A stretch of DNA of 64,000 nt from Amphiduros pacificus (GCA_949316495.1 OX439003.1:22444295-22508294), one strand, 5' to 3'. Shown: positions 54,201-63,991, counted from the first letter of the stretch. Notes: generated from the letters alone by a model not told the origin. Program-made: numbers and translations.

Positions 54201-57200
54201 GTAACCAATTTATCTATCTGGCTAGCTGTGTCCATTTTTGAAAATGGATGATATGTCAGATGAATATAGTTGAATTACGTTTTCATTTGTTTTTACATGC
54301 CTGTGACCTGAGGTAGAATCTGACCCACTATTCGTGCGACCTAATGTTGTTTGTGGTCTGATGTTGATGGGGATATTGTCAGACTATATCTTTGTTACCT
54401 TCTGCAGTTTATGACATACGCTAGATCTTCACCTGCATTAGTCTGCAGGGATCAAAATACATCACTGATTGATGGAAGCAAAATAACAAAAGCTTTGGAA
54501 TCAAGTGAAGTTTAGTACATTTCATGATTTACAAATTGCTTTTACAGGGCATGAGGAGGATCGTCGAAAGACCCTTCGGACAGAGGCAGTTTGAGGACGT
54601 ACTGGCGCAGTTGGGTCGTGGCGTCGTGTATTTTTATCTTCTTGAAGGAGATAAACAACAAGAATGCATTGGCTGTCAAACAGCTTTTATGCATAGCAAT
54701 GCATAACAAAGAAATGCATAGCAATGCATAGCAATGCATGTGTAGATTATAGTCTGAACCCAATATACAGCCACCATAAAAGCTGTTTAACAATAGCATA
54801 TAGATTATATAATATTGGCGTTTACGTTTCTTTTCTAGGAAGTTTTACTATTAAGTCTTTTATCATTTTCACGTTATACTCGTACACTAACAGCATGACC
54901 TTGAGGTGTTGATGCGCTGTGAAGAAACCATCCATGCATTCATTCAACATCACCATATGAGAAAACGACCTTCAATCACATTGATCATTTCCTTTTATCT
55001 TTGAACTTAACAATTTTAACCATCGCGGCTTAATGTGACCTACTGACGAATCTGGAGCCTTTGATTTAAACTTAGTATTGTAACTTAACTAGAGGAGCGG
55101 CTGTATCAGGCTGAATAGATGTTATCAATTGAGTTGCCTGTTTATTCACTATAGTTTTCTATAACACGAGGTGTTTGCCTTTTGTCCTTGGCAACTATCT
55201 ATCTCATGGGGCAACTCTTATGCAGCGCCTCAGCTGTCAATCACACCCGGACACTGTTTACCACATGGGGGTGCCTGTTTTTTCTCCGGTCCAATTATTT
55301 GCACATCGATGGAATGTTTTCTGTTGTGTGCTGGATAAAATGTCTTTTTCAAGTTCCCTCCATCTGAAGCCTATTTCCTCCATTGACTGAGTAACAGCTG
55401 TCTCCCAACAGAAATGCAAGTGCATTGCCTACTTCAATCGAGTATGTCTTCTCCTACCCATTTCACATGCAATTGTCTGTTATTATTCCAGCTGTCAATT
55501 CATTGAATTATCTGTCTGTGTGGACCATCTCTTTCTTACCAATTCTTGTTCTTTATATGGTATGGCATAAAATGTTTTAATGGATCTATGTGCTTTCATT
55601 CATTTATTACCAATTCAGTCGGCCACATTACCCTTTTGCAGAAAGCTATGTTTTTTGGTCATTGCTCATGCATTTTTCTGACTATATACAGTACCTGTTG
55701 TTCCGTGACACTTAACACATTTGACTGTTCAATCCATCTCTCGGAGGCACCTGCCAATACTCTTTGCATTTTTTATTGTTCAGACTCTCTGTTTACAAGT
55801 TGCAAGGCCTTGCACATATCCTGTCATTGGCAAAGTTTGGTCTGATGCCTATCGTGTAATATATAATTGTTTACTCTAAACTACACTTTAGGTGCGTATT
55901 GTAAAAGGTTGATAATCTTAGTGTTGTTCAATATTTGTTAACTTGGTTAAACCATGCATAATATATATTGATTATTTGTTTTTACGCTAATGGACACAGT
56001 CGACGCACTTTGTCCTGAAAGCATTGATATTGAAAAGAGTATACTGGATCTTGCCTCTATGTAAAGCATTGACCTCCATGCATTGTTATAGTATTTTAAG
56101 AGCAGTTTTTCTCTTTTTATATCTTATATTCCAAAGGAAAGAGTTACCACAGAGTATTACCGATTATTGTTTATTGGATTTAATAGTATTAAGGGCTGAG
56201 ACGTATGTTTTTCATACCGGAAGTCACATTTCCGGTTAGGGCAAGGATTTCGGTGATGACATTGCATGGTTGAAAAAAAGGTATACAAAAACTCCGGATA
56301 ATATATTTTTACTCACCATGTGTTATAATATATATGTATGTGTGTAAATGAGATAAGTATGTGGGTGCGGTATATGATCGGCGGTTAGTGTTTTTTAGAG
56401 TGGCTATTCGTCTGTTGAACAACTTGGTGACAGTAACATACACCGAGTAAAGTGGTCCTCTGAGTGCATCTATCGGCCTTTCATATGGGACCTTCTATCT
56501 CAACTTACAAAGCATGTCTGCTGTTGCATTATCAGCCACTCTCACATATACATATGCTGACTGCTTCACTTGTGAAACTGAATGCATTAGTACTTGTAGA
56601 CCATTATGAACTCAACTACACTGCACATAAGGGGGGACTTCTAATTGTCAGGAGTTTAGCTTTCCAACTCAATGAAATAATCACATGTGCAAATCCTCTT
56701 TGCCTGGAATTCTGTTTCTCTCAATTGCTTCTCATAAGGTCCTGAAATTGAAATACAGAGCAGAATATGACCAGGGATTGTTTGAGCCTTGTCAATGCCC
56801 TGTTCTTTCTCTGCTATTGTGTGATTTGACATATAACTGATGTTCCCCACGGACTGACATGATACTCCATATACTCCATATATATTCGACAGGAACAATA
56901 TGCATTCATAGAAAATAAGTTGGCAAAAATATATTTTCCCATTTTCCTCACAAATGTCCCCCATTTTCTGGAGACATTGTGCTATCTACAAAAACAGACA
57001 AGACGAAAACACGCGAGTCTCACCTATGGCCTGAGGACAGGGGTCTTCAAACACAGAGCGCTTCAAATGCAGACACTCCATGGTTTGAGCTTGGTTGAGG
57101 TTGCAGTGGCACTGCTCGAAGATGGGAGTGTACTGCAGCCACGTCTGTATTGCTCGGCATTGCTGGTGCTTCTTTGGCTCACAAACCTCTGTCAAGAACA

Positions 57201-60200
57201 AAAAATATCAACCTTTTAGTACTTTTGTGCAGAACAGCTTAGTTTAGATATTTGAAAAACTTGCTTACACACATTTTTCATGTCATGTCATTAAGCATCA
57301 CATAATCGTCATATATTAAACATAGATATATGTACAGGAAGATAACACATATTTTCATGCATCATGTACAAACAAAGTTCATATCATGATATCAAATATA
57401 TTTAGATTAGAATTACATTTCTTTGTCAACAAATATTTTTATTGAAAAATGAATATGTACATTAGGTGATCCGATAATGATTGATGGCATGATTCTGTGC
57501 TGGTTCATTTTTAAATTTATCTAATATCATCCCAGGAATATATTCAATTTACTGAGGTATATTTTTTCTTATTAGGCTGGAAAATGCTAGCATTTTAAAT
57601 ACCAAATAGTACGGATTAATCAACGGATAACATACCTTATAAAGCATTAAATGACTGTCATAATATATTTAAATATCACGTAATATCAAAATATAATTTC
57701 TCATTGATTGTCATACCGTTGGAGATGCTGTTAGGAAAATAGATTAATCCATTGAAGATAATCCTGTTGTGGATTATCTGTTATAAAGATCATATACTTT
57801 CATTTGATAACCAATAGCTGTAATCTAGTTTTATATTTTATTTGATGAATACTATTGCAAAAATGCAGGGAATTATAATTTGCGCGGCATTGAAAACCTG
57901 AGTATATTTTTTATATATACGATAATAAATATTTTAATATGTATACGATAATGAAATGTTATCCAGTTACAGAACTTAAATATAATTCTTGTGAATATGC
58001 ATCTGTATTATAAGGACAAGGGAAAAAAGCTTCAGTTCATAAATATTGTTAAGATGGTATCTCATTTCTGTACGTTTTGTGATTGCACTATGGACATTTC
58101 CACATGGTGTATGATTTTATCATATCAAATTACCAATATTTTATTTTTAATGTCAAACACAGCTTCAGGTAGATTTTTACTGGCTCACAAACCTCTATTA
58201 TTTTTCATTTTGTTATTGCTTGCCACGCATATGCACCTATAAACATTATAATAGAATATACCGAAGTCCATTACTCTGATTCCCAACCTTCGAAAAATAT
58301 CTCAGGAAGGTACATCGGTGATGGTTAAAGTCGTGATTAAAGTCAAATGCCACAGTCATGCTCTTGGTTTTATTCGTTCAGGATGACTCTAATATAATTT
58401 GGCTAAACCTTATCATTCTTTCTGAAAGGATGGCTTAAATAAAACATGACGACCTTAAAGTGTGATTAGTCTGCTGTTATGGATAAATCAGCCAACTTTT
58501 AATTTAGCAAAAACATTTCAAAAACCATTCACTACAATAGTGTCAAGTAGAATATCTATTTCTAATTAATATAGCTCATATAGAATTTTGTATTCCACCA
58601 ATGCATTTATCACTGCCGGGTTATTGCATTCACATCAACAAACAACGCTATAAAGGTTTTAACTTTTGATTACATTTAATCAAAATTTGTACTTGTTGAT
58701 CCTCGAACCTTACATGTCTGGGGATGTTTTAATTGAATGTAATATTTATAATGGACCCAGACAAAAGTCAACAGATCATCAAGTACAGCAAAATGTTTTT
58801 GCCAGGATTAAATATAAAGACGACCTTCACATAACACAGATAATGGGCGTTTGATCTTTCCCTGTTCCCATCTGTACCAGAAGATATAATTACAGGCACT
58901 CGCATTTAATCTTTAATGCATATTGTTTAAATGTTATACTTTAGCTAATCTACATCACAGATACAGTTCTTTAGACAGTTCATGTGCATACGTGAATGTA
59001 TAATTTCATCACAAAACAGAAAAAGAATATATTTTCGTTACATATCCTTTGAGAGTTTTTTTTCTCATTTGAGAAATTGCGTTTATCGTATGAGAGAACT
59101 GATCTTGACATCGATAGAATAAAATGATCAAAATAATATCTATCACATTTTTCACACATCCAGATTTAAACCATTTATTTTTTATATCAAACTTTTGAAA
59201 ATGAAACGTATCTGATCGGAAGCTCATGATATTAGCAGTTGAATGAGTCTGGTATGGAAGATTTACATGACAGAACGTGCTCTGGGAGATTTAGAAGTGG
59301 ACACACACCATGTCTTGAATATTCAAAAGCGGCCCGATGGCACATGCTTTATGGGTGCAGTCCCATCTGGTCTGAAACATTTCCATGGCAGTACCATGTA
59401 CATATATTAGGAATGGAGAGAGCTACAGAGAATTTACATAGAATTCATGTAAAGAAGTTGAAATCTTCTTGGTTAGTTCCAAGGCAGTACATATATTAAG
59501 GTCTGAAACCATATCGTTTGGGGGTATTTGCATGGCAGTACATATATTAAGGAGTGGAACCATACATTTTGGGGGTATTTGCATGGCAGTACATATATTA
59601 AGGAGTGGAACCATACATTTTGGGGGTATTTGCAAGGCAGTACATATGTTTAGAAGTGGAACCATACATTTTGGGGGTATTTGCAAGGCAGAACATATAT
59701 TTAGAAGTGGAACCATACATTTTGGGGGTAGTTGCAAGGCAGTACATATATCAAGGAGTGGAACCATACATTTTGGGGGTAGTTGCAAGGCAGTACATAT
59801 ATCAAGGAGTGAAAACCATATCGTTTGGGGGTAGTTGCAAGGCAGTACATATATCAAGGAGTGGAACCATATCGTTTGGGGGTATTTGCAAGGCAGTACA
59901 TATATTTAGAAGTGGAACCGTATCGTTTGGGGTATTTGCAAGGCGGTACATATATCAAGGAGTGGAACCATATCGTTTGGGGATATTCATAAGGCAGTAC
60001 AAATATTAAGGTGTGGAACCATACATTTTGGGGGTATTTGCAAGGCAGTATATATATTCATAATGGCTACTTACCAGGTCTGGCACATTTTCTAGGCAGT
60101 GCAGTGAGCATCATCTGGCAGTGACTGTCGTGACCGCATGCTATCCTGCTGTCAGTACAGCTGAGGGGGGAACCATGGTCATCAAGCTGGGACCCCACCA

Positions 60201-63200
60201 GACTGACAAGTACCAACACCATCGCCAGGCCTGCAAACACATCAATACATACACTGATATATAGTCTAACCAAACACTGAATTTTAAAGTGTTCATTATG
60301 TATATTAATTAATCATCGATATGATGTATCATTTTTAGTTTGATATGTCCCTTGTTTAACTCATTAATGACTCTTTGATCAGGTTGCGGAATGTTGGTTT
60401 CCTGCAAGTTTTATCTTTGACCTTTTAAATTGAAATATGCCCGAAGGTCTAACCTAATCCTAAACGTTTATGTTTTATTCCTTGTATAATGACCCATACG
60501 TATATTGATCGATCGACAGTAGGAATTTATATATGTCTTAAATATCATGTTTTTAACACTTTAATAACTACTGGGTCAGGTTGAAGAAGGCTGGTTCTCT
60601 CTGATATTTTATGTAATTTCTGGAATGTTATCCAGACATTTTTGTACTGGGTTATCGGAGGGCACATTTTTAAACATGCATTTCTTCCTTCAGATACACT
60701 GTAATATGAAATAGAATATATGGACATATTTTTACATTGTCTCATTCTGATATTCAATTTACTCTATTTTTATGTACACCCAGGGTACATTATTTAAATT
60801 CACCTTTTATGCTTTAAATTGTGACTATTGTGACTAATTATTTGTTTCTGCTTACAACGTTCACATGTTATACAGCAGACACTTGCCTGAGTATATGTCA
60901 TGTGAAATCTGGGCAAACCCTATAATTGCTACATGGTGCATGCCAGAAGTCCTATATATTTGCATGTAAGATCAGCCCAGTGATTTATTTTTACCATCTA
61001 TCGCTGGTTCATTTCTGTCACAGATAAAGCAATAACACAGCCATCAAGCTTTGACTTTGATCTGAAAATATTGTGTCCCTTGTGCTGGCTTCAGGCCAAA
61101 TTAGTGAGCATATCAGGGAGGCACCATCAGTCTTTGCGGTCATTTTCTAATGATTTAGTCTTAATTGGACGCATTTGCGCTGTGAAATGGCCAATAAAAA
61201 GGGCGCTACATGTAAACAGTTGCAAAATTCACATCTTCATTTTAGCACTAAATTATCACCGAGCTGAACAATATCTGAACAGTAGAAATACAAGCTTATC
61301 AAACTTCTTGTGTGTATTGATGGAGCCAGTATTTGGGTCTCGGAATTGTATGGCCGGATTGTATACATCAAAGCTTGGGAACCAACAGCTGACGTGTATG
61401 ATCATACGCAAACAAGTTAACTACCCATTACGTACAGAGGACACTAAACAAACAGAAAACAAAACTTTTTCTATGGCTTAGTCTCGTATTTAGTTGATTG
61501 TTCGTTGGATGCATATTTCAAATCCCCTGAGAAAAATCATTCAAAGAAGTTAAACAATGGAAGAAAATCCAAAAAGATCCAAATTAATTTATTATAATCA
61601 ATATACTTAACTGCCCCTGTTATCAATTCATTTGAATACTTTGAACGTGTATATTTATTTGAAGATTTACAACTGTAGTGAAATCTTGCTGACTTTTAAA
61701 ATACGATAAACATTGAACATAATTTGCACTTTATCAAAATGTGCAAATGCCTTGAAATAAGCCGTGTAACCGTGTTGAGTTCTAGTCTTGAGAGCTTATG
61801 AATGCACTTAGATTAATGAGGCGATTTTTCATGAGTGACTTTGAGATATGATACACATATTGCAAATACGATAGCCTAGACTAAATAGGTGTTTTATGAA
61901 CTGATTTACATGATCTTTCTTTCTTTCAAGAAGTATCCGCAGCACAGGAAAAACAGTTAAATATCGCGATATTTGGAAAGGCGTACAAGCAAGAGGCGTG
62001 GAAGGAACTTTTAATTTGCAAATACAACCAGCACCTTAATCTAGGCATAAAAAACATTACTAATCGGAATGAATCTAGCCGTGGATTATTTACAGAGAGT
62101 GGGACACAGGTGTACACGAAGAGAGGGATCTCATTACTGTGTTTGATTGTGGTATCTTGGGATAAGACCGTGTCACGTTCACGCCAGTCCGGGCCAATGT
62201 GTGTCACCTTATCTCCGTAGTTTATCACATCAAATCAATGTCTCCCATAACTTCTACTTTCTGTCACATCTTGACCATGACATGTTTTTCCTCGGATTCT
62301 GTTACAACTACTCTCAATATGTATTTCGCAGATAGCGGCATTTCTATCTGATCACGTCATTTCCAAATTGTAAGATTATTCACTAACAAATGTATCAGAA
62401 ATGATATGTTCAGCAAAAATCGCATGAAGACTTATGGAAATCTTTGCAATAATTTCCTTTCTAAATTCATTTTTATTTCTACATTGTGGGCGATATTTTA
62501 ATGGTAATTTCTTTTCACATATAACTAAAAAGAGTAAATCATTATATGGAGATTTTATCATATTCTTCATGTAGGTTGCTGAAACATAAGCACGCATTTA
62601 TATTTCTGTATAAGGCATTTTATATCCTTGACTCTGACATTTGCAAATGTCAGAATGAAGGCTCGCTGAAGCTGAATTAGGCGACACATGTGTTATTGGT
62701 AGAAAAGCCAATTTCCATAGTTTACAATATGTGTTGTGTTAAAAAATTCTATCAAAGGAAGAACTTCTATCTAAGAATTGAGAATTCAGACCAATAATGT
62801 GAGTTGTTCTTTAAGATGGGACGACCTGTCACAGAACAACATTGAGTATTAACACAGTGCCTACAATACCCTGATATTAATGGGTTATGTTGTAATTAAA
62901 TTGAAAAGATATTATCCCCGTGTCTTAATAAAGATCTTTTTGTGTCATCTCTGATTAAATGTGAAAAATGAGGTTTAATCTTGTTTTACTTTATCCACTG
63001 TGTTGGAGATGAATTGTGAAAATAAGGTAAATGTATTTGTGGCATTCTCTCATACATGTCATTTTATGTTATCCGCATCATTAAGTTAATTTAGTAGAAT
63101 TCTTAAACAAACATACTTTTGTGTAATAATAGCAAAAAGTGAGTGATTAGTGGATGTTTTAGGTATTAAAAGAGAGAAATATTATAAGCATATAAATCAG

Positions 63201-63991
63201 ATGAATATAAAGATAGTCTGATAAGACATCAAAAGCATCTGAGAAAAATATCGGCTTTTAACAATAATGCATTATCAAACTTCAAGTAAACCTGAAATGG
63301 CTCTTGGCCATTGATCAGGAACTTTTTCCATGTTATGTACTCGGCTGAGCATTCATTAATCCTGGATTACATCAAACTTCATTATCCAACTGAAATCGGA
63401 TACGGTTATTACAAGACCACTTTACCCGCTGGGATAATGTTATTTATTGAAGTTTGTTTTATTCGTTTATGGTTCTGAGAAAATAATACAAATATTTGCA
63501 ATCAATATTTTAAATAATATAACAAAACAATCACCAATAAAGTATTTTGCAGCATGTTGAGACATTGTCCTTTGTGCCATTCGCACCTTTTGCCAACACC
63601 GATAAGAGGAGATTTTAAGTTCTTTTGACAAATTTGAGGAAATAGGCAATAATCTCTTTTGTAGTGCTTTTAAGATGGAGATGATTTGTCCCATAAAATT
63701 CCCCTTTTCACAGAGTCCTTATTACGGTTTATTGTCATTACTCTCATCAGGTACAATAAAGACTGCTTTCAGCCAATTGTAAGCCAGTGTGGCTCTGCCT
63801 CTGCTGCAAGTGTGGCTCTCTGTAAACCACTGTATGTAACTGCAATCAGCATTTTATTAACGGCAATCACGAGACCTGTCTCACTCCCCTATTATCACTC
63901 AGAGGCTCCCCCTGGTGGCCTCATCAGGAACACTTGGGGAAGATTGCCCCTTCTCACCAGGGCGTCTTTTCCCCCTCTGCTCACATTCCAT
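20098..63991 (-). CDS. GDNF-receptor-alpha-like protein, four GDNF/GAS1 domains (15 exons)
   Basis: Coding exons join in phase to 768 residues. Signal peptide about 1-25; ten-cysteine GDNF/GAS1 domains at 36-114, 180-261, 312-392 and 402-484; Asp-rich linker 149-172; VWC-like cysteine cluster about 545-599; unnamed C-terminal module about 614-725; hydrophobic tail. Vertebrate GFR-alphas have three such domains, bind GDNF-family ligands and signal with RET; invertebrate GFR-like proteins are larger and their ligands and partners are less clear. The four-domain layout marks this as the invertebrate type, not GAS1. Potential N-glycosylation sites include N258 and N542. The last hydrophobic run (CILIIIALVL) is short and followed by a polar 12-residue tail, so GPI attachment is uncertain. 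Every internal boundary has a consensus GT or, once, GC donor and an AG acceptor. The gene is convergent with the GT32 gene, and its promoter is beyond the right edge. Confidence 0.9.
20361..20469. repeat. 21-bp tandem array, five copies, just upstream of the exon 15 acceptor
   Basis: The plus-strand unit is TAATAAGATTAAGATGATTT plus C, five perfect copies and a partial sixth. On the transcribed strand each copy holds CTTAT, a fit to the branch-point consensus CTNAY. The nearest copy places the branch A at 20,364, 24 nt before exon 15. Confidence 0.95.
20697..20789 (-). CDS. Receptor exon 14 (C-terminal module; GC donor)
   Basis: Residues 658-688. Acceptor TTTCATTACAG in phase 0. FCKLSIYHDELGNIIYEVKL is followed by ATYGRPDDIRE. 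The exon ends AGAGAG|GCAAGA: a GC donor in otherwise strong consensus, the only boundary that keeps frame with exon 15. Confidence 0.88.
20983..21113 (-). CDS. Receptor exon 13 (C-terminal module)
   Basis: Residues 614-657. Acceptor TTGTTATTTCAG, donor GAACAG|GTCAGT, phase 0. LFLHIGYSVQDRYLLEGNSG, then FSPQEVAHKLGALLNGD; cysteine-free and not assignable to a named domain. Confidence 0.9.
22278..22382 (-). CDS. Receptor exon 12 (VWC-like cysteine cluster, second part)
   Basis: Residues 579-613. Acceptor TGTATTATTTACAG, donor ACAG|GTATGG, phase 1. HGSGFVRPDRGQCRCIKAEI then VCARPKK; the CxC plus C pattern continues the cluster of exon 11. Confidence 0.9.
23587..23707 (-). CDS. Receptor exon 11 (VWC-like cysteine cluster, first part)
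   Basis: Residues 539-578. Acceptor TGCACTGCAG, donor TATG|GTAAGT, phase 1. MYHNDSECSDLCHCNREGT leads to SCRRLPCPPSLSC. The CxC, then C, then C spacing resembles von Willebrand C and chordin-type repeats, and an NDS glycosylation site is present. Confidence 0.9.
23870..23931 (-). CDS. Receptor exon 10 (short linker exon)
   Basis: Residues 518-538, 62 nt. Acceptor TGTTCCTTAG, donor TTAGG|GTGAGT, ending in phase 0. It reads DCLRHLGHRIPSYMNMPTFI plus R. It is small but brings phase 1 to phase 0, which the next exon needs. Confidence 0.82.
25488..25583 (-). CDS. Receptor exon 9 (linker)
   Basis: Residues 486-517. Acceptor TGTACTTGCAG, donor AAAAG|GTAATT, phase 1. No cysteines: MALLDFNKQRTTTPK followed by SVPLWKDTGV. 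Support is from splice phase and signals rather than a known domain. Confidence 0.8.
26438..26456. repeat. G homopolymer, about 19 bp
   Basis: A run of G on the plus strand in receptor intron 8, preceded by GGAAGGT. The transcript (minus strand) carries C here. The length may be imprecise in the assembly. Confidence 0.85.
27063..27271 (-). CDS. Receptor exon 8 (rest of GDNF domain 4)
   Basis: Residues 416-485. Acceptor ATCCATTTCAG, donor AAAG|GTCAGT, phase 1. It reads RWHAYEDYCRYDKISGGC ... NCTCAYLEDDDLTRC ... YNVC, completing domain 4 with an NCT glycosylation site. Confidence 0.95.
27826..28147 (-). CDS. Receptor exon 7 (GDNF domain 3, start of domain 4)
   Basis: Residues 309-415. Acceptor AATCTGTTGCAG, donor TGCAG|GTCTGT, phase 2. 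All of domain 3 is in this exon (STCVPGFSGCNSDPTCR ... FCQCIPGDYKC ... YPTC), followed by the start of domain 4 (SCHDIIANCEMDPDC). Confidence 0.96.
28399..28536 (-). CDS. Receptor exon 6 (linker between GDNF domains 2 and 3)
   Basis: Residues 263-308. Acceptor CTATATTTACAG, donor ACAG|GTAAAG, phase 1. It has no cysteines, is Ser/Thr-rich in the middle and contains PQPGKMISTWNQNG. Confidence 0.88.
30342..30386. repeat. (AT)n microsatellite, about 45 bp
   Basis: AT alternation with one AA interruption, in receptor intron 5. Confidence 0.95.
32128..32209. repeat. Two tandem copies of a ~40-bp segment
   Basis: Both copies run from CGTATCT to CACCAGACGAT, with ACAAGGTCATA in the middle; the second has a few extra AT-rich bases. 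Confidence 0.75.
33172..33248. repeat. (AT)n microsatellite, about 77 bp
   Basis: Perfect alternating AT tract in receptor intron 5; likely polymorphic. Confidence 0.97.
33845..33915 (-). repeat. Possible tRNA-derived SINE remnant
   Basis: The minus strand has GGTTCGGGTCC (33,864-33,874), a good B-box match, followed by CAATCACTGCCAGTGACAAT. tRNA-derived SINEs often have a similar T-arm region and unique start. A clear A box and tail are missing. Confidence 0.3.
37672..37805 (-). CDS. Receptor exon 5 (second half of GDNF domain 2)
   Basis: Residues 218-262. Acceptor CCATCACCAG, donor CCTTG|GTAAGT, phase 1. It reads EGCFQTIEKL...FECQCHMKRY...CDRIQDRLANNTC, completing ten cysteines for domain 2 and including the NNT glycosylation site. 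Confidence 0.94.
39766..40094. repeat. Minisatellite, 42-bp unit, running into the exon 4 donor
   Basis: The unit GTATGTCTATATATAGATGT plus GGTGCAGACTATGGAATGGACG repeats about eight times. Copies nearest the exon are almost identical and those farther left decay progressively to about 39,600. The last copy merges with the donor: GTAAGT overlaps the unit's AGTCTGCACC on the minus strand. Confidence 0.9.
40100..40397 (-). CDS. Receptor exon 4 (Asp-rich linker, first half of GDNF domain 2)
   Basis: Residues 119-217. Acceptor TTTTGTTTTTAG, donor GATAG|GTAAGT, phase 2. A Ser/Thr/Pro start leads to a basic KKRSK, then residues 149-172, almost all Asp/Glu with Tyr, Phe and Met, and then SCIGVRKNCLLDRHC, which opens domain 2. 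Confidence 0.95.
49741..50400. repeat. Minisatellite, 66-bp unit, ten copies, each with a hairpin
   Basis: Ten nearly identical 66-bp units fill 660 bp. Most contain the perfect hairpin CAGGCA-TGGT-TGCCTG. The array keeps frames open on both strands (248 codons plus, 202 codons minus) because 66 is a multiple of three and the unit lacks stops in those frames. Confidence 0.95.
50480..51025. repeat. Minisatellite, 40-bp unit, about 13 copies
   Basis: The unit reads TGGTCAGCCAATATGACTGC followed by ATAGTGGCCTGGTAGTGTAA, with GACTGC/GATTGC and TGGCCTGG/TAGCCTGG variants. Its core (GATTGCATAGTGGCCTG) resembles part of the adjacent 66-bp unit (GATTGTATGGTGGTCTG), suggesting common origin. Confidence 0.92.
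54685..54740. repeat. Short tandem of GCATAGCAAT/GAAATGCATA units
   Basis: GCATAGCAATGCATA recurs three to four times with small changes, beside the exon-like patch in intron 3. Confidence 0.7.
57024..57188 (-). CDS. Receptor exon 3 (second half of GDNF domain 1)
   Basis: Residues 64-118. Acceptor TTCTTGACAG, donor ATAG|GTGAGA, phase 1. It supplies the remaining cysteines of domain 1, including the QCHCNL pair typical of the fold. Confidence 0.93.
59481..60058. repeat. Minisatellite, 51-bp unit, about 11 copies, next to the exon 2 donor
   Basis: The unit contains GGCAGTACATATAT, GTGGAACCATA and TTTGGGGGTATTTGCA. Degenerate copies extend left to about 59,385. The array ends about 15 bp from the exon 2 splice donor, inside intron 2. 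Since 51 is divisible by three, both strands carry open frames of 120-144 codons that are by-products. Confidence 0.92.
60075..60230 (-). CDS. Receptor exon 2 (signal-peptide core, first half of GDNF domain 1)
   Basis: Residues 12-63. The acceptor TTTGCAG precedes GCCTGGCGATGG and the donor is CTG|GTAAGT, phase 1. It encodes the hydrophobic signal core, then the first cysteines of domain 1 (SCTDSRIACGHDSHC). Confidence 0.92.
60231..63957 (-). other. Receptor intron 1
   Basis: About 3.7 kb with GT...AG ends (GTGAGA donor, TTTGCAG acceptor). It holds the CTCF-like motif near its start. A 136-codon plus-strand frame at 61,071-61,481 looks incidental, and no repeats or other genes are recognisable. 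Confidence 0.55.
63904..63920 (-). promoter_or_regulatory. CTCF-like motif near the 5' end of the receptor gene
   Basis: The minus strand reads GGCCACCAGGGGGAGCC, which fits the bilaterian CTCF core CCASYAGRKGGCRS at 13 of 14 positions. It lies about 40 bp inside intron 1. Occupancy cannot be judged from sequence. Confidence 0.4.
63958..63991 (-). CDS. Receptor exon 1 (start codon and signal-peptide n-region), predicted
   Basis: An ATG at 63,991 reads MECEQRGKRRP and ends at a strong donor (CCCTG|GTGAGA). It leaves one base, exactly the phase exon 2 requires. Joined, the two give a classical signal peptide: basic RGKRRP followed by GLAMVLVLVSLVGS. Without it, exon 2 would start at its own ATG (60,222) with no charged n-region. 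Confidence 0.62.

Larger units (their letters stand above)
40398..57023 (-). other. Receptor intron 3 (16.6 kb)
   Basis: The longest intron. It contains two related minisatellites (49,741-51,025), a GCATAGCAAT-type short tandem (54,685-54,740), a GC-rich exon-like patch (54,546-54,640) and GC-richer islands at about 45,890-46,110, 47,090-47,330 and 48,840-48,980 in AT-rich surroundings. I recognise no other gene. Confidence 0.6.

Noticed and set aside
59423-60009. Open frames of 121-144 codons on both strands with 17-residue repeats
   Set aside because: By-product of the 51-bp intronic minisatellite.
60223-60273. Receptor start further upstream in the open frame of exon 2
   Set aside because: The frame begins with TTG, not ATG, and crosses a good splice acceptor (TTTGCAG), so this part is intron.
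61071-61481. 136-codon plus-strand frame
   Set aside because: No recognisable motif, antisense inside receptor intron 1, composition like random translation.
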